From positions 21,363 to 85,362 of the forward strand of contig MUCT01000003.1 in assembly GCA_002816585.1 (NCBI GenBank): a DNA stretch of 64,000 nucleotides, given 5' to 3'. The translations under genes were made by a program, and so were the position numbers. Below are positions 25,297 to 34,593 of the stretch, piece by piece; positions within the stretch are counted from its first letter, which is position 1, and each line of letters starts with the position of its first letter. The notes beneath the pieces are model-generated. The model was not told the origin of the DNA. It was given only the letters and a program-made list of their open reading frames with translations, and made no database searches. This DNA comes from SAR202 cluster bacterium Io17-Chloro-G6. GTDB taxonomy: Bacteria > Chloroflexota > Dehalococcoidia > UBA3495.

Positions 25297-26160
25297 TTAG
25301 ATTTTCTTGGCGCTCGTCAGAAACTCTTTGGCGGCTCCGTAGTTGCGGGCGCCGCCGCGTTTGATGGGGGGCATGAGGTAGATGTTGTGTAGGCGGGCTT
25401 CTTGGAACTTCTGGTAAAGCTCTAGGGCGATGTCGACGCCGGAGCGGCCTCCTTCCAACTCGCTTCGCACCGAGTCGGGCACCGAACTGAACAGCACGCC
25501 GTCTTGCTCCAATATCTGCAAGCCAAAATAGATAGGCAGGGCGCCGCCTGCACCGGCGTGACCGCCGTAGGACTCCCTAAACCGGGCCACATGGTCCACG
25601 TGGAAAATGGGCTGGGTAATCAGGAACATTGCTCCGGCTTTGACCTTCCGCACCGCCAATTGGGCTTCATCTTCGATACCCCGGCCAAGGTCAACTGCCG
25701 CCCCGATGCAGAAATCGCTGGGCGTCCGCAGTTTCCCTTCCCTGAAATCCTGCCCCTCGTTCATCCGGGCGATGTCGGCGATCAGCCCGGTGGGGTGGTA
25801 ATCATTGACGGTCGCAACTATTGAACGGTCCCGCTCGTTGAAATTATCGCCCTGCACCACCACCACGTTTTGCACTCCCAACATCTGGGCGCCTAGTAAC
25901 TGGGACTGGACCGCCAGTTTGTTCATGTCTCTAGTGGCCAGGGTAAAGACAGTGTCTCTGCCGGACTGCTGGATGGCTGCGGCCAACATGGCTGAGTTGG
26001 CCCTGACGGCCCGCCCGGGGTTATACGCGACGGAGAGGAAATCGACGTCCAACCGGGCCTGATCGACGACACTTGGGTCTCCCGAACGGGGGGGTGAGAA
26101 GTCGCAGATGATGGACGTGCGCCCCGTGGACTCAAAGCATTTATCGGTTACTTTCACCAC
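25297..26160 (-). CDS. Methylenetetrahydrofolate reductase-like protein
   Basis: The protein has 287 residues in the MetF (beta/alpha)8 fold: ICDFSPPRSGD at the start, DFLSVAYNPGRAVRANS, VVVVQGDNFNERDRS, FCIGAAVDLGRG and AGAMFLITQPIFHVD with the QP motif that contacts the folate. It resembles MetF-like proteins of organisms with alternative C1 pathways more than E. coli MetF. No methionine synthase or other folate gene is adjacent. Reduction of methylene-tetrahydrofolate is likely but not certain. Confidence 0.85.
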   Translation of the reverse strand: MVKVTDKCFESTGRTSIICDFSPPRSGDPSVVDQARLDVDFLSVAYNPGRAVRANSAMLAAAIQQSGRDTVFTLATRDMNKLAVQSQLLGAQMLGVQNVVVVQGDNFNERDRSIVATVNDYHPTGLIADIARMNEGQDFREGKLRTPSDFCIGAAVDLGRGIEDEAQLAVRKVKAGAMFLITQPIFHVDHVARFRESYGGHAGAGGALPIYFGLQILEQDGVLFSSVPDSVRSELEGGRSGVDIALELYQKFQEARLHNIYLMPPIKRGGARNYGAAKEFLTSAKKI

Positions 26161-26236
26161 GGGGCGCCTCCAGCATCATGGGATGGATAACGGCGGTGGG
26201 ATTCTATACTGGAAACCGGCGGCGCACACTAACGCC

Positions 26237-26986
26237 CTAAGATGGCAGTTTAGCCAGATACTCTTTGAAAAGGTCGATGGACTTGCGTTCAGACAGTCCT
26301 ACGAAATACCGGTAACCGATTATGTAATCCACGATGTCCCTGGCCATCATCAACAGGTGGTCCTTGGGCTCAGACAGGTGAAACAGGCTATCGACCCCGT
26401 CTTCCAGGCCAACGTATAGAGTGTCCTCTACCAGCAGCATGTCGTCTTCGCTAATCTCTTTCCGGGCCATCCACCGGGCGAACACAAAGGGCAGGCCGGT
26501 CATGGCATGCCACTCTGCCCCCAAGTCGTACCGGTGACCATAGCCCCTTGCCCCCCGGCGGCGGCGCAAGGCATCGTCTCCCGAGATCACAAAGGCGTCA
26601 TGTTCATCGGGCATCGCCACAAAAGAATCTTGGCTCCCTGCGTGTTTCTGGGCCAACAGCACCTGGAATAGCTTGCGCGTCGTGGAGTCCGGAGTTGCCG
26701 CGGCGATTGTGGCGCCCGAGAGTTCTTCAATGGGCTTCTTGGAATACAAGAGATTGCTTCCGGCCCGGTCCGACGCCGCAAGGCAAAACCCGGCCACGGG
26801 AACGCAGACGTCTTCCAGATCAAAGCTATCCACCAAGCTCACCGGCCCGGCGTTAATGTCGCCTGCTCGCAACGCCCGGGGGACGTCGCTTAGCTTGGCG
26901 TCTTGGAGGACGATCCCACGGCGCTCCATGTCGATATAAAAAGGCTCAAAATTCAGATCCACGACCCGGCCTACAACGATTGCCAT
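26237..26986 (-). CDS. MqnA/MqnD-family protein (menaquinone futalosine pathway-like)
   Basis: This periplasmic-binding-protein fold of 249 residues has the MqnA-type features: LRAGDINAGPVSLVD, the serine-rich ligand site ATPDSTTRKLFQVLL, DAFVISGDDALR and YDLGAEWHAMTGLPFVFARWMAR. MqnA removes water from chorismate at the start of the futalosine route. No other mqn gene is in the window, so it may be MqnA itself or a paralogue with another small ligand. It lies 76 bp from the MetF-like gene on the same strand. Confidence 0.8.
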   Translation of the reverse strand: MAIVVGRVVDLNFEPFYIDMERRGIVLQDAKLSDVPRALRAGDINAGPVSLVDSFDLEDVCVPVAGFCLAASDRAGSNLLYSKKPIEELSGATIAAATPDSTTRKLFQVLLAQKHAGSQDSFVAMPDEHDAFVISGDDALRRRRGARGYGHRYDLGAEWHAMTGLPFVFARWMARKEISEDDMLLVEDTLYVGLEDGVDSLFHLSEPKDHLLMMARDIVDYIIGYRYFVGLSERKSIDLFKEYLAKLPS

Positions 26987-27080
26987 ATATGTTCACCACG
27001 TGATTACTGGCGATTTTGGAAGGTCCGCCCACGGACAAGAACAGTTCGAGCGACGAAGCCAGATGGACGGAGCCAAGAAG

Positions 27081-27146
27081 CCGCGCCTTGCGGGGCGCGG
27101 ATAAATACAGGCCTCAGCGGCTGCCGCCTGCCCGTGCCTGTAGGGT
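27081..27146. other. Hairpin-rich intergenic stretch
   Basis: Within the 248 bp between the MqnA-like gene and the metallopeptidase, CCGCGCC (27081-27087) pairs with GGCGCGG (27094-27100), and CAGGC with GCCTG follows about 8 bp later. The stretch could be a structured leader of the peptidase gene or a divergent regulatory region. No known RNA family was recognised. Confidence 0.3.
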
Positions 27147-27234
27147 TCGCATGATTGATTTTATGCGCATTGAAAATCACCGTCAAGACAGATAACACGT
27201 GCGCCGTGGAAGGCCGGTTTATCGACATTGCCGT

Positions 27235-28758
27235 ATGTCTAACGTAAACTTGTCTACAGAGGTAACCTTGCGAGCATTCGTATTCGTCACAATCGTGGTC
27301 TTATTCGTGGGCATGGCGTTTTCAGCGTCGTCGGTCACCCGAGCCGATGAAGGAAACATACAAGTGGTCGAGGCCAAGGCGGAGAGCCAATTCCCAGATG
27401 GGATAAGATTTTCCGTAACTGCCAATAGCGTCGATGTGATTGATGACATTCGGGTCTTTTTCAACAAGGTTGACCAGCAAGGCCGTAGCGCCTACCGGTC
27501 TGTGGATTTTGAGCCCGGCGATTCGGTGGCAGGGGAGTCCTTACTCCCCAGCGGCAGCGGTGGCGATTACTTCCCGCCCGGCACCAAGATCGAGTACTCG
27601 TTCGAGGTGCGCGATAAAGCCGGCGGAGTGGTGCGCACGGATACCCAAGAGTTTGTCTACCAGGACAACCGGTTTGAGTGGGAAACGGTGGTCGAGGACC
27701 TGATCACGGTCTACTATTATGGCGAATATGTCCGTGACCGCGCCGAAACGGTTCTTGAAGCGGCCAAAGAAAACTTGGAAAAGATGCTGCCCGTCCTGGG
27801 TATCGCACCCACCGAACCCCTGCGCATCGTCTCTTACAACAATTACCGCCACATGTCCACCGCCTTGCCCTTCCGGTCTCAAGCCGTAAGCGAAGGTTTG
27901 CAGACCCAGGGCATGGCCTTCAGCAACGAACGGGTATTGCTGGTCCACGGGTTCGACCCAACGGTCACGGGCACAGTCTCCCATGAGTTTACCCACCTGC
28001 TGGTGGGCGAAGCGGCCGGCAAGGCCATAGGCCAGGTGCCTTCGTGGCTCAATGAGGGCTTGGCTGAATATGGCAACATAGACCCAACTGACGATTATGA
28101 CGCCGCTTTGCGCTACGGTATATTCACCCGCCGCATCAAACCCCTGTGGTACCAGGGCGCCTTCGGAGGCACTCCTGAAGACATCATCATCGCCTACGGC
28201 CAGGCCCGCTCCGTGGTCGGGTACATGATCCGCACCTATGGCCCCGAACGAATGGCGGCCCTTTTCCCGGTGCTGCAGCGCACTTTGAGCATCGACCAAG
28301 CGCTGATGGAAGTGTACGGGATGGACCAATTTGGCCTTGACTCCGCTTGGCGAGTGTCTCTGGGCCTGGAACCGCTGCCGTCTCCGGAGGATCTGGAATC
28401 CCAGATCAAAGAGCAGGCCGCACAGGCTGAGGGTTCCCAAGACGAGGGTTCAAACGGCGAGGCTGATGCGGGCGCTGGGGACGACGTTGATCCAACCGTT
28501 GATCCAGCCGTGGCGCCAACCACCGTTCCTGAGTCTACTACCGAGCCCGAAGCTGATCCGGCCGGGGCCACGGGTGATAGTGAACAAGATTCCGAGGGCG
28601 GCACCAGTTCTCCGGGCTGCAACGCTCCCGCGGCTCATGCTTCAGCTAGCATTCCCACCGGGGTCGGAATGTTGCTGCTCCTGAGCGCTCCATTCGGTTT
28701 GGTGGCCCTGCCCAGGCTGCGCCGACGCTGGCCTTCCTCTAGTCAGGCTCCAAGGTAA
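27235..28758 (+). CDS. Surface-anchored metallopeptidase (peptidase MA-like)
   Basis: The 507-residue exported protein has a hydrophobic N-terminal signal segment (residues 11-31). A beta-sandwich-like region with an EYSFEVRDKAG strand follows. The zinc-protease core is VSHEFTHLLVG (His250, Glu251, His254) with the third ligand probably in the NEGLAEYG helix (Glu274 or 278). An acidic proline/threonine-rich linker (about 385-460) leads to a C-terminal transmembrane helix followed by basic residues (RLRRRW). That end looks like a wall- or membrane-sorting tail. The ATG at 27235 is chosen because it places the signal peptide at the N-terminus. Confidence 0.85.
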   Translation: MSNVNLSTEVTLRAFVFVTIVVLFVGMAFSASSVTRADEGNIQVVEAKAESQFPDGIRFSVTANSVDVIDDIRVFFNKVDQQGRSAYRSVDFEPGDSVAGESLLPSGSGGDYFPPGTKIEYSFEVRDKAGGVVRTDTQEFVYQDNRFEWETVVEDLITVYYYGEYVRDRAETVLEAAKENLEKMLPVLGIAPTEPLRIVSYNNYRHMSTALPFRSQAVSEGLQTQGMAFSNERVLLVHGFDPTVTGTVSHEFTHLLVGEAAGKAIGQVPSWLNEGLAEYGNIDPTDDYDAALRYGIFTRRIKPLWYQGAFGGTPEDIIIAYGQARSVVGYMIRTYGPERMAALFPVLQRTLSIDQALMEVYGMDQFGLDSAWRVSLGLEPLPSPEDLESQIKEQAAQAEGSQDEGSNGEADAGAGDDVDPTVDPAVAPTTVPESTTEPEADPAGATGDSEQDSEGGTSSPGCNAPAAHASASIPTGVGMLLLLSAPFGLVALPRLRRRWPSSSQAPR

Positions 28759-28834
28759 TATCCCGCTTTCAACTATTGAATCCCCGCCGATTTAGGCATG
28801 AGCAGGTTGGCATAGGACTTTTCGCGGACAGGGA

Positions 28835-29800
28835 TCAGCGGGCTCTGGGGTTGAAAGCGTCGTTAACGGCGTCACCCAGAAGATTGAAGGTGAACAAGAG
28901 CACCGACAGGGTGCCCACCGGGAAGAGTAGCAGGTGGGGATTTGACCGCAGCACCGAGATACTTCCGTTCTCGAAGATCATTAACCCCAGACTGGGCGTT
29001 GGCGGCTGTATCCCGATTCCCAGGAAGCTTAGGAATATCTCGGAGCCGGCCACTCCGGCCAGTCCCGCGGACACCATCACAATCACCGGCCCCATTACGT
29101 TGGGCAACACGTGCCTGGACAGAATTCTGGGCGTGGAACAACCGATGGAGCGCGCCGCTTCCACATATTGATCCTCGCGGACCTGGAGCACCTGACCACG
29201 CACCAATCTGGCCATGCCGAACCAAGAGAATATAGCGAGGGCCAGCGACAAGACGAGGTAGTCCACCACACCCAGACTAACGATCTCTATGCCCAGAGTG
29301 TTTTCTATCCCTCGGACCCATTCAGTAATCGGGGCCTTAAGCGTGGACACGATGATCAACACAAGGAATATTTCGGGAAAAGCTGAAGACACCTCCCCCA
29401 CCCGCATGATCAAGGTGTCGATAATTTTCCCAAAATAACCGGCCAGCAAGCCAAGGGTGATGCCAAGCGCCAGGCTGCCGGTGACCAGTGTCACGACAGT
29501 GATGATTACGGTGGTGCGCAGTCCGTAGATGATGCGAGTCAGGATATCCCGGCCTAAACGGTCAGTCCCAAAGGGGTGCGTGATACTCGGCCCCTGTTTG
29601 GTGATTGACAGGTCCTGATCGTTGTACCCGTAGGGGGTGACCAGAGGGGCCAATACCCCGGAGCCGTACATCAGCAAGATGATCGTTAGGCAGGCGACGC
29701 CGATCTTTTTACGCAGCAGACGACGGAGCGAGATCGCCCAATAGCTGCGGCTGCCCTGGCGCGGTGCTTCGGGTGCAGATTGGGCTTCTTCATGAAGCAT
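28835..29800 (-). CDS. Oligopeptide-type ABC transporter permease (OppC/DppC-like)
   Basis: The 321-residue permease has an N-terminal cytoplasmic segment, a first helix, the HPFGTDRLGRDILTRIIYG motif common to OppC proteins and the EAA loop (EAARSIGCSTPRILSRHVLPN) that contacts the ATPase. It overlaps the upstream OppB-type gene by 11 bp. No ATPase genes lie in the cluster, so the energising subunits must be encoded elsewhere. Confidence 0.95.
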   Translation of the reverse strand: MLHEEAQSAPEAPRQGSRSYWAISLRRLLRKKIGVACLTIILLMYGSGVLAPLVTPYGYNDQDLSITKQGPSITHPFGTDRLGRDILTRIIYGLRTTVIITVVTLVTGSLALGITLGLLAGYFGKIIDTLIMRVGEVSSAFPEIFLVLIIVSTLKAPITEWVRGIENTLGIEIVSLGVVDYLVLSLALAIFSWFGMARLVRGQVLQVREDQYVEAARSIGCSTPRILSRHVLPNVMGPVIVMVSAGLAGVAGSEIFLSFLGIGIQPPTPSLGLMIFENGSISVLRSNPHLLLFPVGTLSVLLFTFNLLGDAVNDAFNPRAR

Positions 29801-30734
29801 AGGCGCCTCCCAGTCTGATCCTTGGGTCCAGGAAAGGATATATTAGGTCAACGATCAGATTGGCCAACACGAACAAGGTGGTGCCGATGATTATCACGGC
29901 GTTGATGATGGGATAGTCCCGGGCGAATATGGACTCGATAAACAGGTTCCCAATGCCGGGGATACCGAAAAACCGCTCCACGATGAACGAGGTGAAAGCC
30001 AGCCCGGCCAAGGAGAAACCAAGCATGGTGATCACTGGAATCATGGAGTTCCGCAGGATGTGGCGTCTTTGAACTATCGACTCGGGCAAACCCTTGGCCC
30101 GGGCAGTGCGGACGTAGTCTTGGCTGATCACCTCAAGGGTGCTGGCACGGGTCAGCCTGGTGATAATAGCGATTCCGGGGACGCCCATAGCGACGGCTGG
30201 TAGGATGATGCGGGTGTCGAAAAAGCCACCCCAACCATGTGTTGGCAGGATGTCGAGCTTTAAGGCAAACACCAGCAGCAGGACCGGCGCCGTTAGAAAT
30301 ATGGGGATGGACTGCCCCAAGAGCGTCATAGATACAGCGGCGGTATCCCATAGTGTTCCCTGCTTGAGAGCGGCGAAAAGGCCCAGGGGGATGCCTATGG
30401 AAACGGAAAGGATCAGGGCCGCAATGTTAAGTTGGGCGGATACCCACATCTTCTTTTTGAGCAGTTCGGCCACAGTGCGGCCACGGTACTTGAAGCTTTC
30501 GCCAAAATCGCCGCGGACAACGTCCTTAACGTAACGGCCATACTGGACGAAGATATTGTCGTTGAGGCCCCGCTGCTCGCGGATGCGTTCGACGACCTGC
30601 TCATCGGCATATTGGCCCATGAGAATCTCGACAGGGTCGCCCGGCCCGAACCGGCCCAAGGCGAAGGTGATAAACGAGATAATCAGCAGGATTATCGGCA
30701 GCCAGACCAACCGGCGAACTATGTAGGTGCCCAC
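29790..30734 (-). CDS. Oligopeptide-type ABC transporter permease (OppB/DppB-like)
   Basis: The 314-residue permease begins with MGTYIVRRLVWLPIILLIIS, the usual OppB N-terminal helix, and has the FGPGDPVEILMG segment and the EAA loop (RTARAKGLPESIVQRRHILRN). Six helices are visible. It follows the binding-protein gene by 15 bp and overlaps the OppC-type gene, so the three are co-transcribed. Confidence 0.95.
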   Translation of the reverse strand: MGTYIVRRLVWLPIILLIISFITFALGRFGPGDPVEILMGQYADEQVVERIREQRGLNDNIFVQYGRYVKDVVRGDFGESFKYRGRTVAELLKKKMWVSAQLNIAALILSVSIGIPLGLFAALKQGTLWDTAAVSMTLLGQSIPIFLTAPVLLLVFALKLDILPTHGWGGFFDTRIILPAVAMGVPGIAIITRLTRASTLEVISQDYVRTARAKGLPESIVQRRHILRNSMIPVITMLGFSLAGLAFTSFIVERFFGIPGIGNLFIESIFARDYPIINAVIIIGTTLFVLANLIVDLIYPFLDPRIRLGGAYAS

Positions 30735-30749
30735 GCTGGCGCCGCGCTC

Positions 30750-32453
30750 CTAATTGTCCGTCAGGTAAACGTGCCTGAGCTTGGGGATGATCAGCGGGGT
30801 CTGCAGATAGTCGTGCACATTGGGCTTCACCAGCAGATAGCGCTCACCGCTGTACCACAGGGGGATCCAGGGCGCGTCGTCCAAGATCATCTGCTCTACC
30901 TGGTTGTATAGGTCGAATCGCAAAGTTTCGTCGGTCTCAACCCTAGCTTCTTCCAGGAGGGCGTCAACCTCAGGGTTGCTGTAATTGGTGTGATTATTGC
31001 TGCTATCGCTATAGAACAGGATGTCCAGGAAGTTCTCGGGGTCTGGGTAATCGGCGATCCATCCGATGTCGAACATCTGGAAGCGCCGCTTGTTCAGGTC
31101 CTTCAAGAAAGTGGCGAATTCAGTCTGCTGGAACTCTGTCCTGATACCAAGGTTCTTCTCCCACATCTGGAGTACCACTTCCATGTCCAGGCTCACATTG
31201 GCCCCGAAGCTCCCAGGAGTGGTGATTGTGATGGGAGGAATGTTTTCCAGATCGCCGCCGTATTTGGACTCCGACAATAGCTGTTTCGCACGTTCCGGGT
31301 CGAATCCGTAGCCGGTGACCGATGAATTAAATCCGGGAAAACCTGGAGGCAAGATCCCGCTGGCCGGCACAACTTGGTCGCCCAGCACAATGGTGGCGAT
31401 CTCTCTTTTGTCGATGGCTAGGTTCAGAGCTTGGCGCACCTTTATATCGTCCAACGGCGGCTCGTCCACGTTCAAACCGATGTACTGGATGCTGAACGAC
31501 GGTGGCGCCCTGAGGAGTTCCTCGTTGAGGCTGTGGGTAGGGTCCAGCAGCCGGTCGAGGTCTGCCAGACCAACGCCCGCGATGTCAATTTCGTCGTTTT
31601 CATACATGAGCATCGACGTTCCGCCGCTCAAGATCATCTCCACCTCAGCTAAATTAGGCGGGCCCAGATGGTAAGCCTCGTTGCGGCTGAGAATCAGTGT
31701 CTCCCCCACCTTGTACTCCGTCATCATGAAGGGACCGGTGCCGTTGGGCTTGCGGAACCAGTTCTTGGGGTTTGCTTCAATGTTTTCCCGGTCCAGAACA
31801 AACGCCGTTGGGTAGGTGAGTTTAGCCAAGAAGAACGACTTTGCTTGGTCAATGGTGATCTCTATGGTGCGTTCGTCAATAACGCGTACACCAGATATTT
31901 CTAGGGCGTCTCCAGCTATTTTCTCGTCCACGCCCACAATATCGCCCAGGTATTGGTCGACATTGGGCGCCTCGGTCAGGGGATTGGTAGCCCGTTCCAT
32001 TGACCAGCGAACATCTTCCGCGGTGACTGGTTTTCCGTCGTGGAACATCGCGTCCGGACGTATCCTAAAGGTGTAGACCCGTCCCTCTCCAGAAATGTCC
32101 CAACTTTCGGCCAGGTCGGCCACCACATCCAGGTTCTGGTCGATGGTCACGAGCCCGCCAAACACCTCGACGATTAGCGTGGCGGAGGTTGCGTCGGTGG
32201 TCAAATGCGGGTCGAGGGTAGGTGGGTCCACGAAGAGGCGGACGAAACGGCCTCCTTCCAATGGTTCCCCGGTTCCTGTGCCACCGTTTTCGTCGGGCTT
32301 TTCATCCGCGTTCCCGCTAGACGCTGGTGCGCTGGTGGCCGACGCTGCCTCGGGTGTCTCGCCGGCCGATCCGTTGCCATTGCCGTTGCCGCCTGAGCAA
32401 GCGGCCGTCAAGAAAAGCGCGCCGAAGATTAGCAAGAGTGTCTTCCAGCCCAT
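30750..32453 (-). CDS. ABC transporter substrate-binding lipoprotein (family 5, peptide type)
   Basis: The 567-residue protein has a lipoprotein signal with lipobox LTAAC near residue 19, then a glycine/asparagine and alanine/serine-rich linker to about residue 60. The family 5 solute-binding domain follows, with FVRLFVDPPTLDPHLTTDAT, DLAESWDISGEGRVYTFRIR and LGPPNLAEVEMILSGG. Such proteins deliver peptides, or sometimes glycosides or nickel complexes, to OppBC-type permeases. It is the first gene of the cluster. The 298 bp upstream up to tRNA-His hold no gene that I can see. Confidence 0.95.
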   Translation of the reverse strand: MGWKTLLLIFGALFLTAACSGGNGNGNGSAGETPEAASATSAPASSGNADEKPDENGGTGTGEPLEGGRFVRLFVDPPTLDPHLTTDATSATLIVEVFGGLVTIDQNLDVVADLAESWDISGEGRVYTFRIRPDAMFHDGKPVTAEDVRWSMERATNPLTEAPNVDQYLGDIVGVDEKIAGDALEISGVRVIDERTIEITIDQAKSFFLAKLTYPTAFVLDRENIEANPKNWFRKPNGTGPFMMTEYKVGETLILSRNEAYHLGPPNLAEVEMILSGGTSMLMYENDEIDIAGVGLADLDRLLDPTHSLNEELLRAPPSFSIQYIGLNVDEPPLDDIKVRQALNLAIDKREIATIVLGDQVVPASGILPPGFPGFNSSVTGYGFDPERAKQLLSESKYGGDLENIPPITITTPGSFGANVSLDMEVVLQMWEKNLGIRTEFQQTEFATFLKDLNKRRFQMFDIGWIADYPDPENFLDILFYSDSSNNHTNYSNPEVDALLEEARVETDETLRFDLYNQVEQMILDDAPWIPLWYSGERYLLVKPNVHDYLQTPLIIPKLRHVYLTDN

Positions 32454-32751
32454 GTTGATGTTCCTTTGTTACGGATACAGAGGTTGCTTGGGCCGGCGAG
32501 CGCCGGACCAGTACATTTTGCCCTAAACCTATTTTAGGTAGCCTCCGAGCACTATTACAATGGGACTCACTCAGGAACGCGCTGCATTATCCTAGATGTA
32601 TGACTCAAAGGGGAACTCCGCTTCTTGTAAGAGGCACGCCCATTTGCTAACATATTCAAGCCTATTTGCACCGGTGTCCGGCTGGGCCCAGCCTCCTGAG
32701 TTCGGCTGCCAACCTGGCCTCAACAGCCAGTTGCTCAAGGACTTCCACCGC

Positions 32752-32827
32752 GGCGAGCGTAGCCAAGAGGCCTAAGGCGCCTGTCTGTGGCACAGGAGAT
32801 CACGGGTTCGAATCCCGTCGCTCGCCC
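32752..32827 (+). tRNA. tRNA-His (GTG)
   Basis: The acceptor arm GGCGAGC pairs with GCTCGCC. The anticodon arm CCTGT-CTGTGGC-ACAGG gives anticodon GTG with U33 and G37, and the T arm is ACGGG-TTCGAAT-CCCGT. CCA is not fully encoded at the end. Confidence 0.95.
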
Positions 32828-32859
32828 CAACAGATTACTGCTAATTTCACCCATTAGAT

Positions 32860-32935
32860 GCGCCTGTAGCTCAACGGATAGAGTACTGGGCTTCGAACCC
32901 AGGGGTTGTGAGTTCGAATCTCGCCAGGCGCACCA
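32860..32935 (+). tRNA. tRNA-Arg (TCG), CCA encoded
   Basis: The acceptor GCGCCTG pairs with CAGGCGC, the anticodon arm CTGGG-CTTCGAA-CCCAG gives anticodon TCG, and an encoded CCA ends at 32935. It lies 32 bp after tRNA-His and is followed by a terminator and an integrase remnant, as expected for a tRNA used as an attachment site. Confidence 0.95.
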
Positions 32936-32952
32936 ATTTTAGGCACTAAAAT

Positions 32953-32987
32953 AGGCCTTCGAAATCAGCCGAAGGCCTTCTTTTTTC
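32953..32987 (+). terminator. Rho-independent terminator after the tRNA pair
   Basis: AGGCCTTCG (32953-32961) pairs perfectly with CGAAGGCCT (32970-32978), an 8-nt loop between, followed by TCTTTTTT. It closes the tRNA-His/tRNA-Arg transcript. Confidence 0.95.
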
Positions 32988-33031
32988 GGTTTTGCTAACA
33001 ATTTGCTAATAATGGAACCCCATGCGTCTTT

Positions 33032-33199
33032 CTACGCTCTGGTGACATGACCGGTTCCACCGTCGTCTGGCACGCGATCTAAGACCTTATCAAAACCAAG
33101 GGCGGCTGCCTGTTGCATGCCGGGATTCGCAGGGGCATACAGGCCCAATGTCATTAGCACGCTACCGTGGCCAAGTCTTTCGGAGATGATCTTACAGTT
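33032..33199 (-). pseudogene. Tyrosine recombinase/integrase, C-terminal remnant
   Basis: On the minus strand the last 55 residues (from about NCKIISERLGHGSV through LGLYAPANPGMQQAAALGF) match the end of phage-type integrases, which have a conserved SERLGHSS segment and then a YSHVLPGMQ segment carrying the catalytic tyrosine. Here the tyrosine is present in GLYAP. Upstream residues are unrelated and no catalytic R-H-R box precedes it. Lying 100 bp from tRNA-Arg, it is probably what is left after an integrated element decayed or was deleted. Confidence 0.8.
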
Positions 33200-33353
33200 A
33201 ACCCCTCCCGGCATTCCCCGTCGGGGCGATTTTCTCCCTTCTCCCGACTGGTCATTTGAGAGGAAGTGAGGCGGTCTTAGAACCACACAAATTAGTCTTA
33301 TTGGTATGATGAATTCGTTACCACCATCGGATATAGAACGAAGGAGTGTTTCC

Positions 33354-34418
33354 ATGGATGTCGGAATGATGTTGATCTTCTCGAGTTACGGCTGGGAAGG
33401 AGGGTCTGACGGTCAGATGTGGGAGGAGGAACTTCGCCTTGCGGAGATCGCCGCCGATGAGGGGTTCGATTGCCTCTGGTCGGCCGAGCATCACTTCAAC
33501 GACTATTCGTTCGTCCCGGACAATATCCACTTAATGACCCACCTGGCAGCGAAGTTTCCGAATATCGATGTTGGGACAGCCGCCGTGATCCTTCCTTGGC
33601 ATGACCCACTGCGCGTCGCGGAAAATGCTGCCGTTCTCGACTTGTTGAGCAATGGCCGCCTCCGGCTCGGATTCGGGCGCGGTCTCGCACGGCGGGAATT
33701 CGAGACCTTCCGCCTCAGCATGGACGAATCTCGGGAACGCTTCGACGAAGCCGCGCCGATGATTGTCGAGGCTCTTAAGACAGGGTTCATTGAAGGCAAT
33801 GGGCCTTACTACAAGCAGCCCCGCACCGAGATACGGCCTCGGCCGCAGCATTCATTCGACGGCCGTATCTACGCCGTCGCCGCCAGCGAGGAATCTGTTT
33901 TCTCCGCAGCCAAGCTCGGTGCGCATATCGTGATGTTCGCGGACCGTCCTTGGGAAATGCGGTTGCCGGGAATCGAGCGTGGCCGGGCTTTGCACCGGGA
34001 ATTTCACGGCACGGAGCCACCGAATGTAATGCTAACCGAGTTTGTTATCTGCGGTCCTGATATTGCCCAATGCGAGGCAGAAGCCCGCCAGTATCAAGGC
34101 AAATTCGTCGAGAGTAATTTCTATCACTATGAATTTCTCGGTGATCATTTCCGATCAGTGAAGGGTTACGACGCCTACCAACAGAAGGCCGAAATCGCAC
34201 GTTCCCTTGGACTCGAGGGGGCTGTCGAAGGATTCATGAAGGCGGCGAGTTGGGGCACGCCGGACAGGATTTTGCGGGGGCTTGAAGAACGACGGGAACT
34301 ACTCGGCGATTTTGAGTGGAACGTCTCCTTCCGCTTCGGCGGTACACCTTATGATGTCGCAGAACGAGGCCTGAAGCTCTTCGCCAAAGAGGTGTTGCCC
34401 GTCCTGAAGTCCTGGTAG
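33354..34418 (+). CDS. Luciferase-like (LLM class) flavin-dependent oxidoreductase
   Basis: The 354-residue (beta/alpha)8 protein of the bacterial-luciferase superfamily uses FMN or F420. GFDCLWSAEHHFNDYSFVPD, GTAAVILPWHDPLRVAENAA and LGFGRGLARREFE are the typical segments. HHF suits FMN-dependent alkanal monooxygenase-like relatives, while F420-using members cannot be excluded in a genome that makes F420. The ATG at 33354 has AAGGAG 7 nt upstream; an ATG at 33306 in the same frame has no such site. It is the first gene after the integrase scar and may have arrived with that element. Confidence 0.9.
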   Translation: MDVGMMLIFSSYGWEGGSDGQMWEEELRLAEIAADEGFDCLWSAEHHFNDYSFVPDNIHLMTHLAAKFPNIDVGTAAVILPWHDPLRVAENAAVLDLLSNGRLRLGFGRGLARREFETFRLSMDESRERFDEAAPMIVEALKTGFIEGNGPYYKQPRTEIRPRPQHSFDGRIYAVAASEESVFSAAKLGAHIVMFADRPWEMRLPGIERGRALHREFHGTEPPNVMLTEFVICGPDIAQCEAEARQYQGKFVESNFYHYEFLGDHFRSVKGYDAYQQKAEIARSLGLEGAVEGFMKAASWGTPDRILRGLEERRELLGDFEWNVSFRFGGTPYDVAERGLKLFAKEVLPVLKSW

Positions 34419-34593
34419 ATGAATAAATCCGTCAACGAGTCAGCCAGCTGGACACAACGATAGCGGCTCAGCCAGAACAGGTCACCCACAGGGCCATTCC
34501 ATCGAGAGGACATGGCCGACTCTATGGAATCCGGTTTTTTATTGGAACAACCGGGGTTCGGTTAGATAATCCAGAAAGGGAGCGTGAAGAGTT

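Noticed and set aside
27541..28440. A 299-codon minus-strand frame
   Set aside because: It is antisense to the metallopeptidase and is a shadow of its codon bias.
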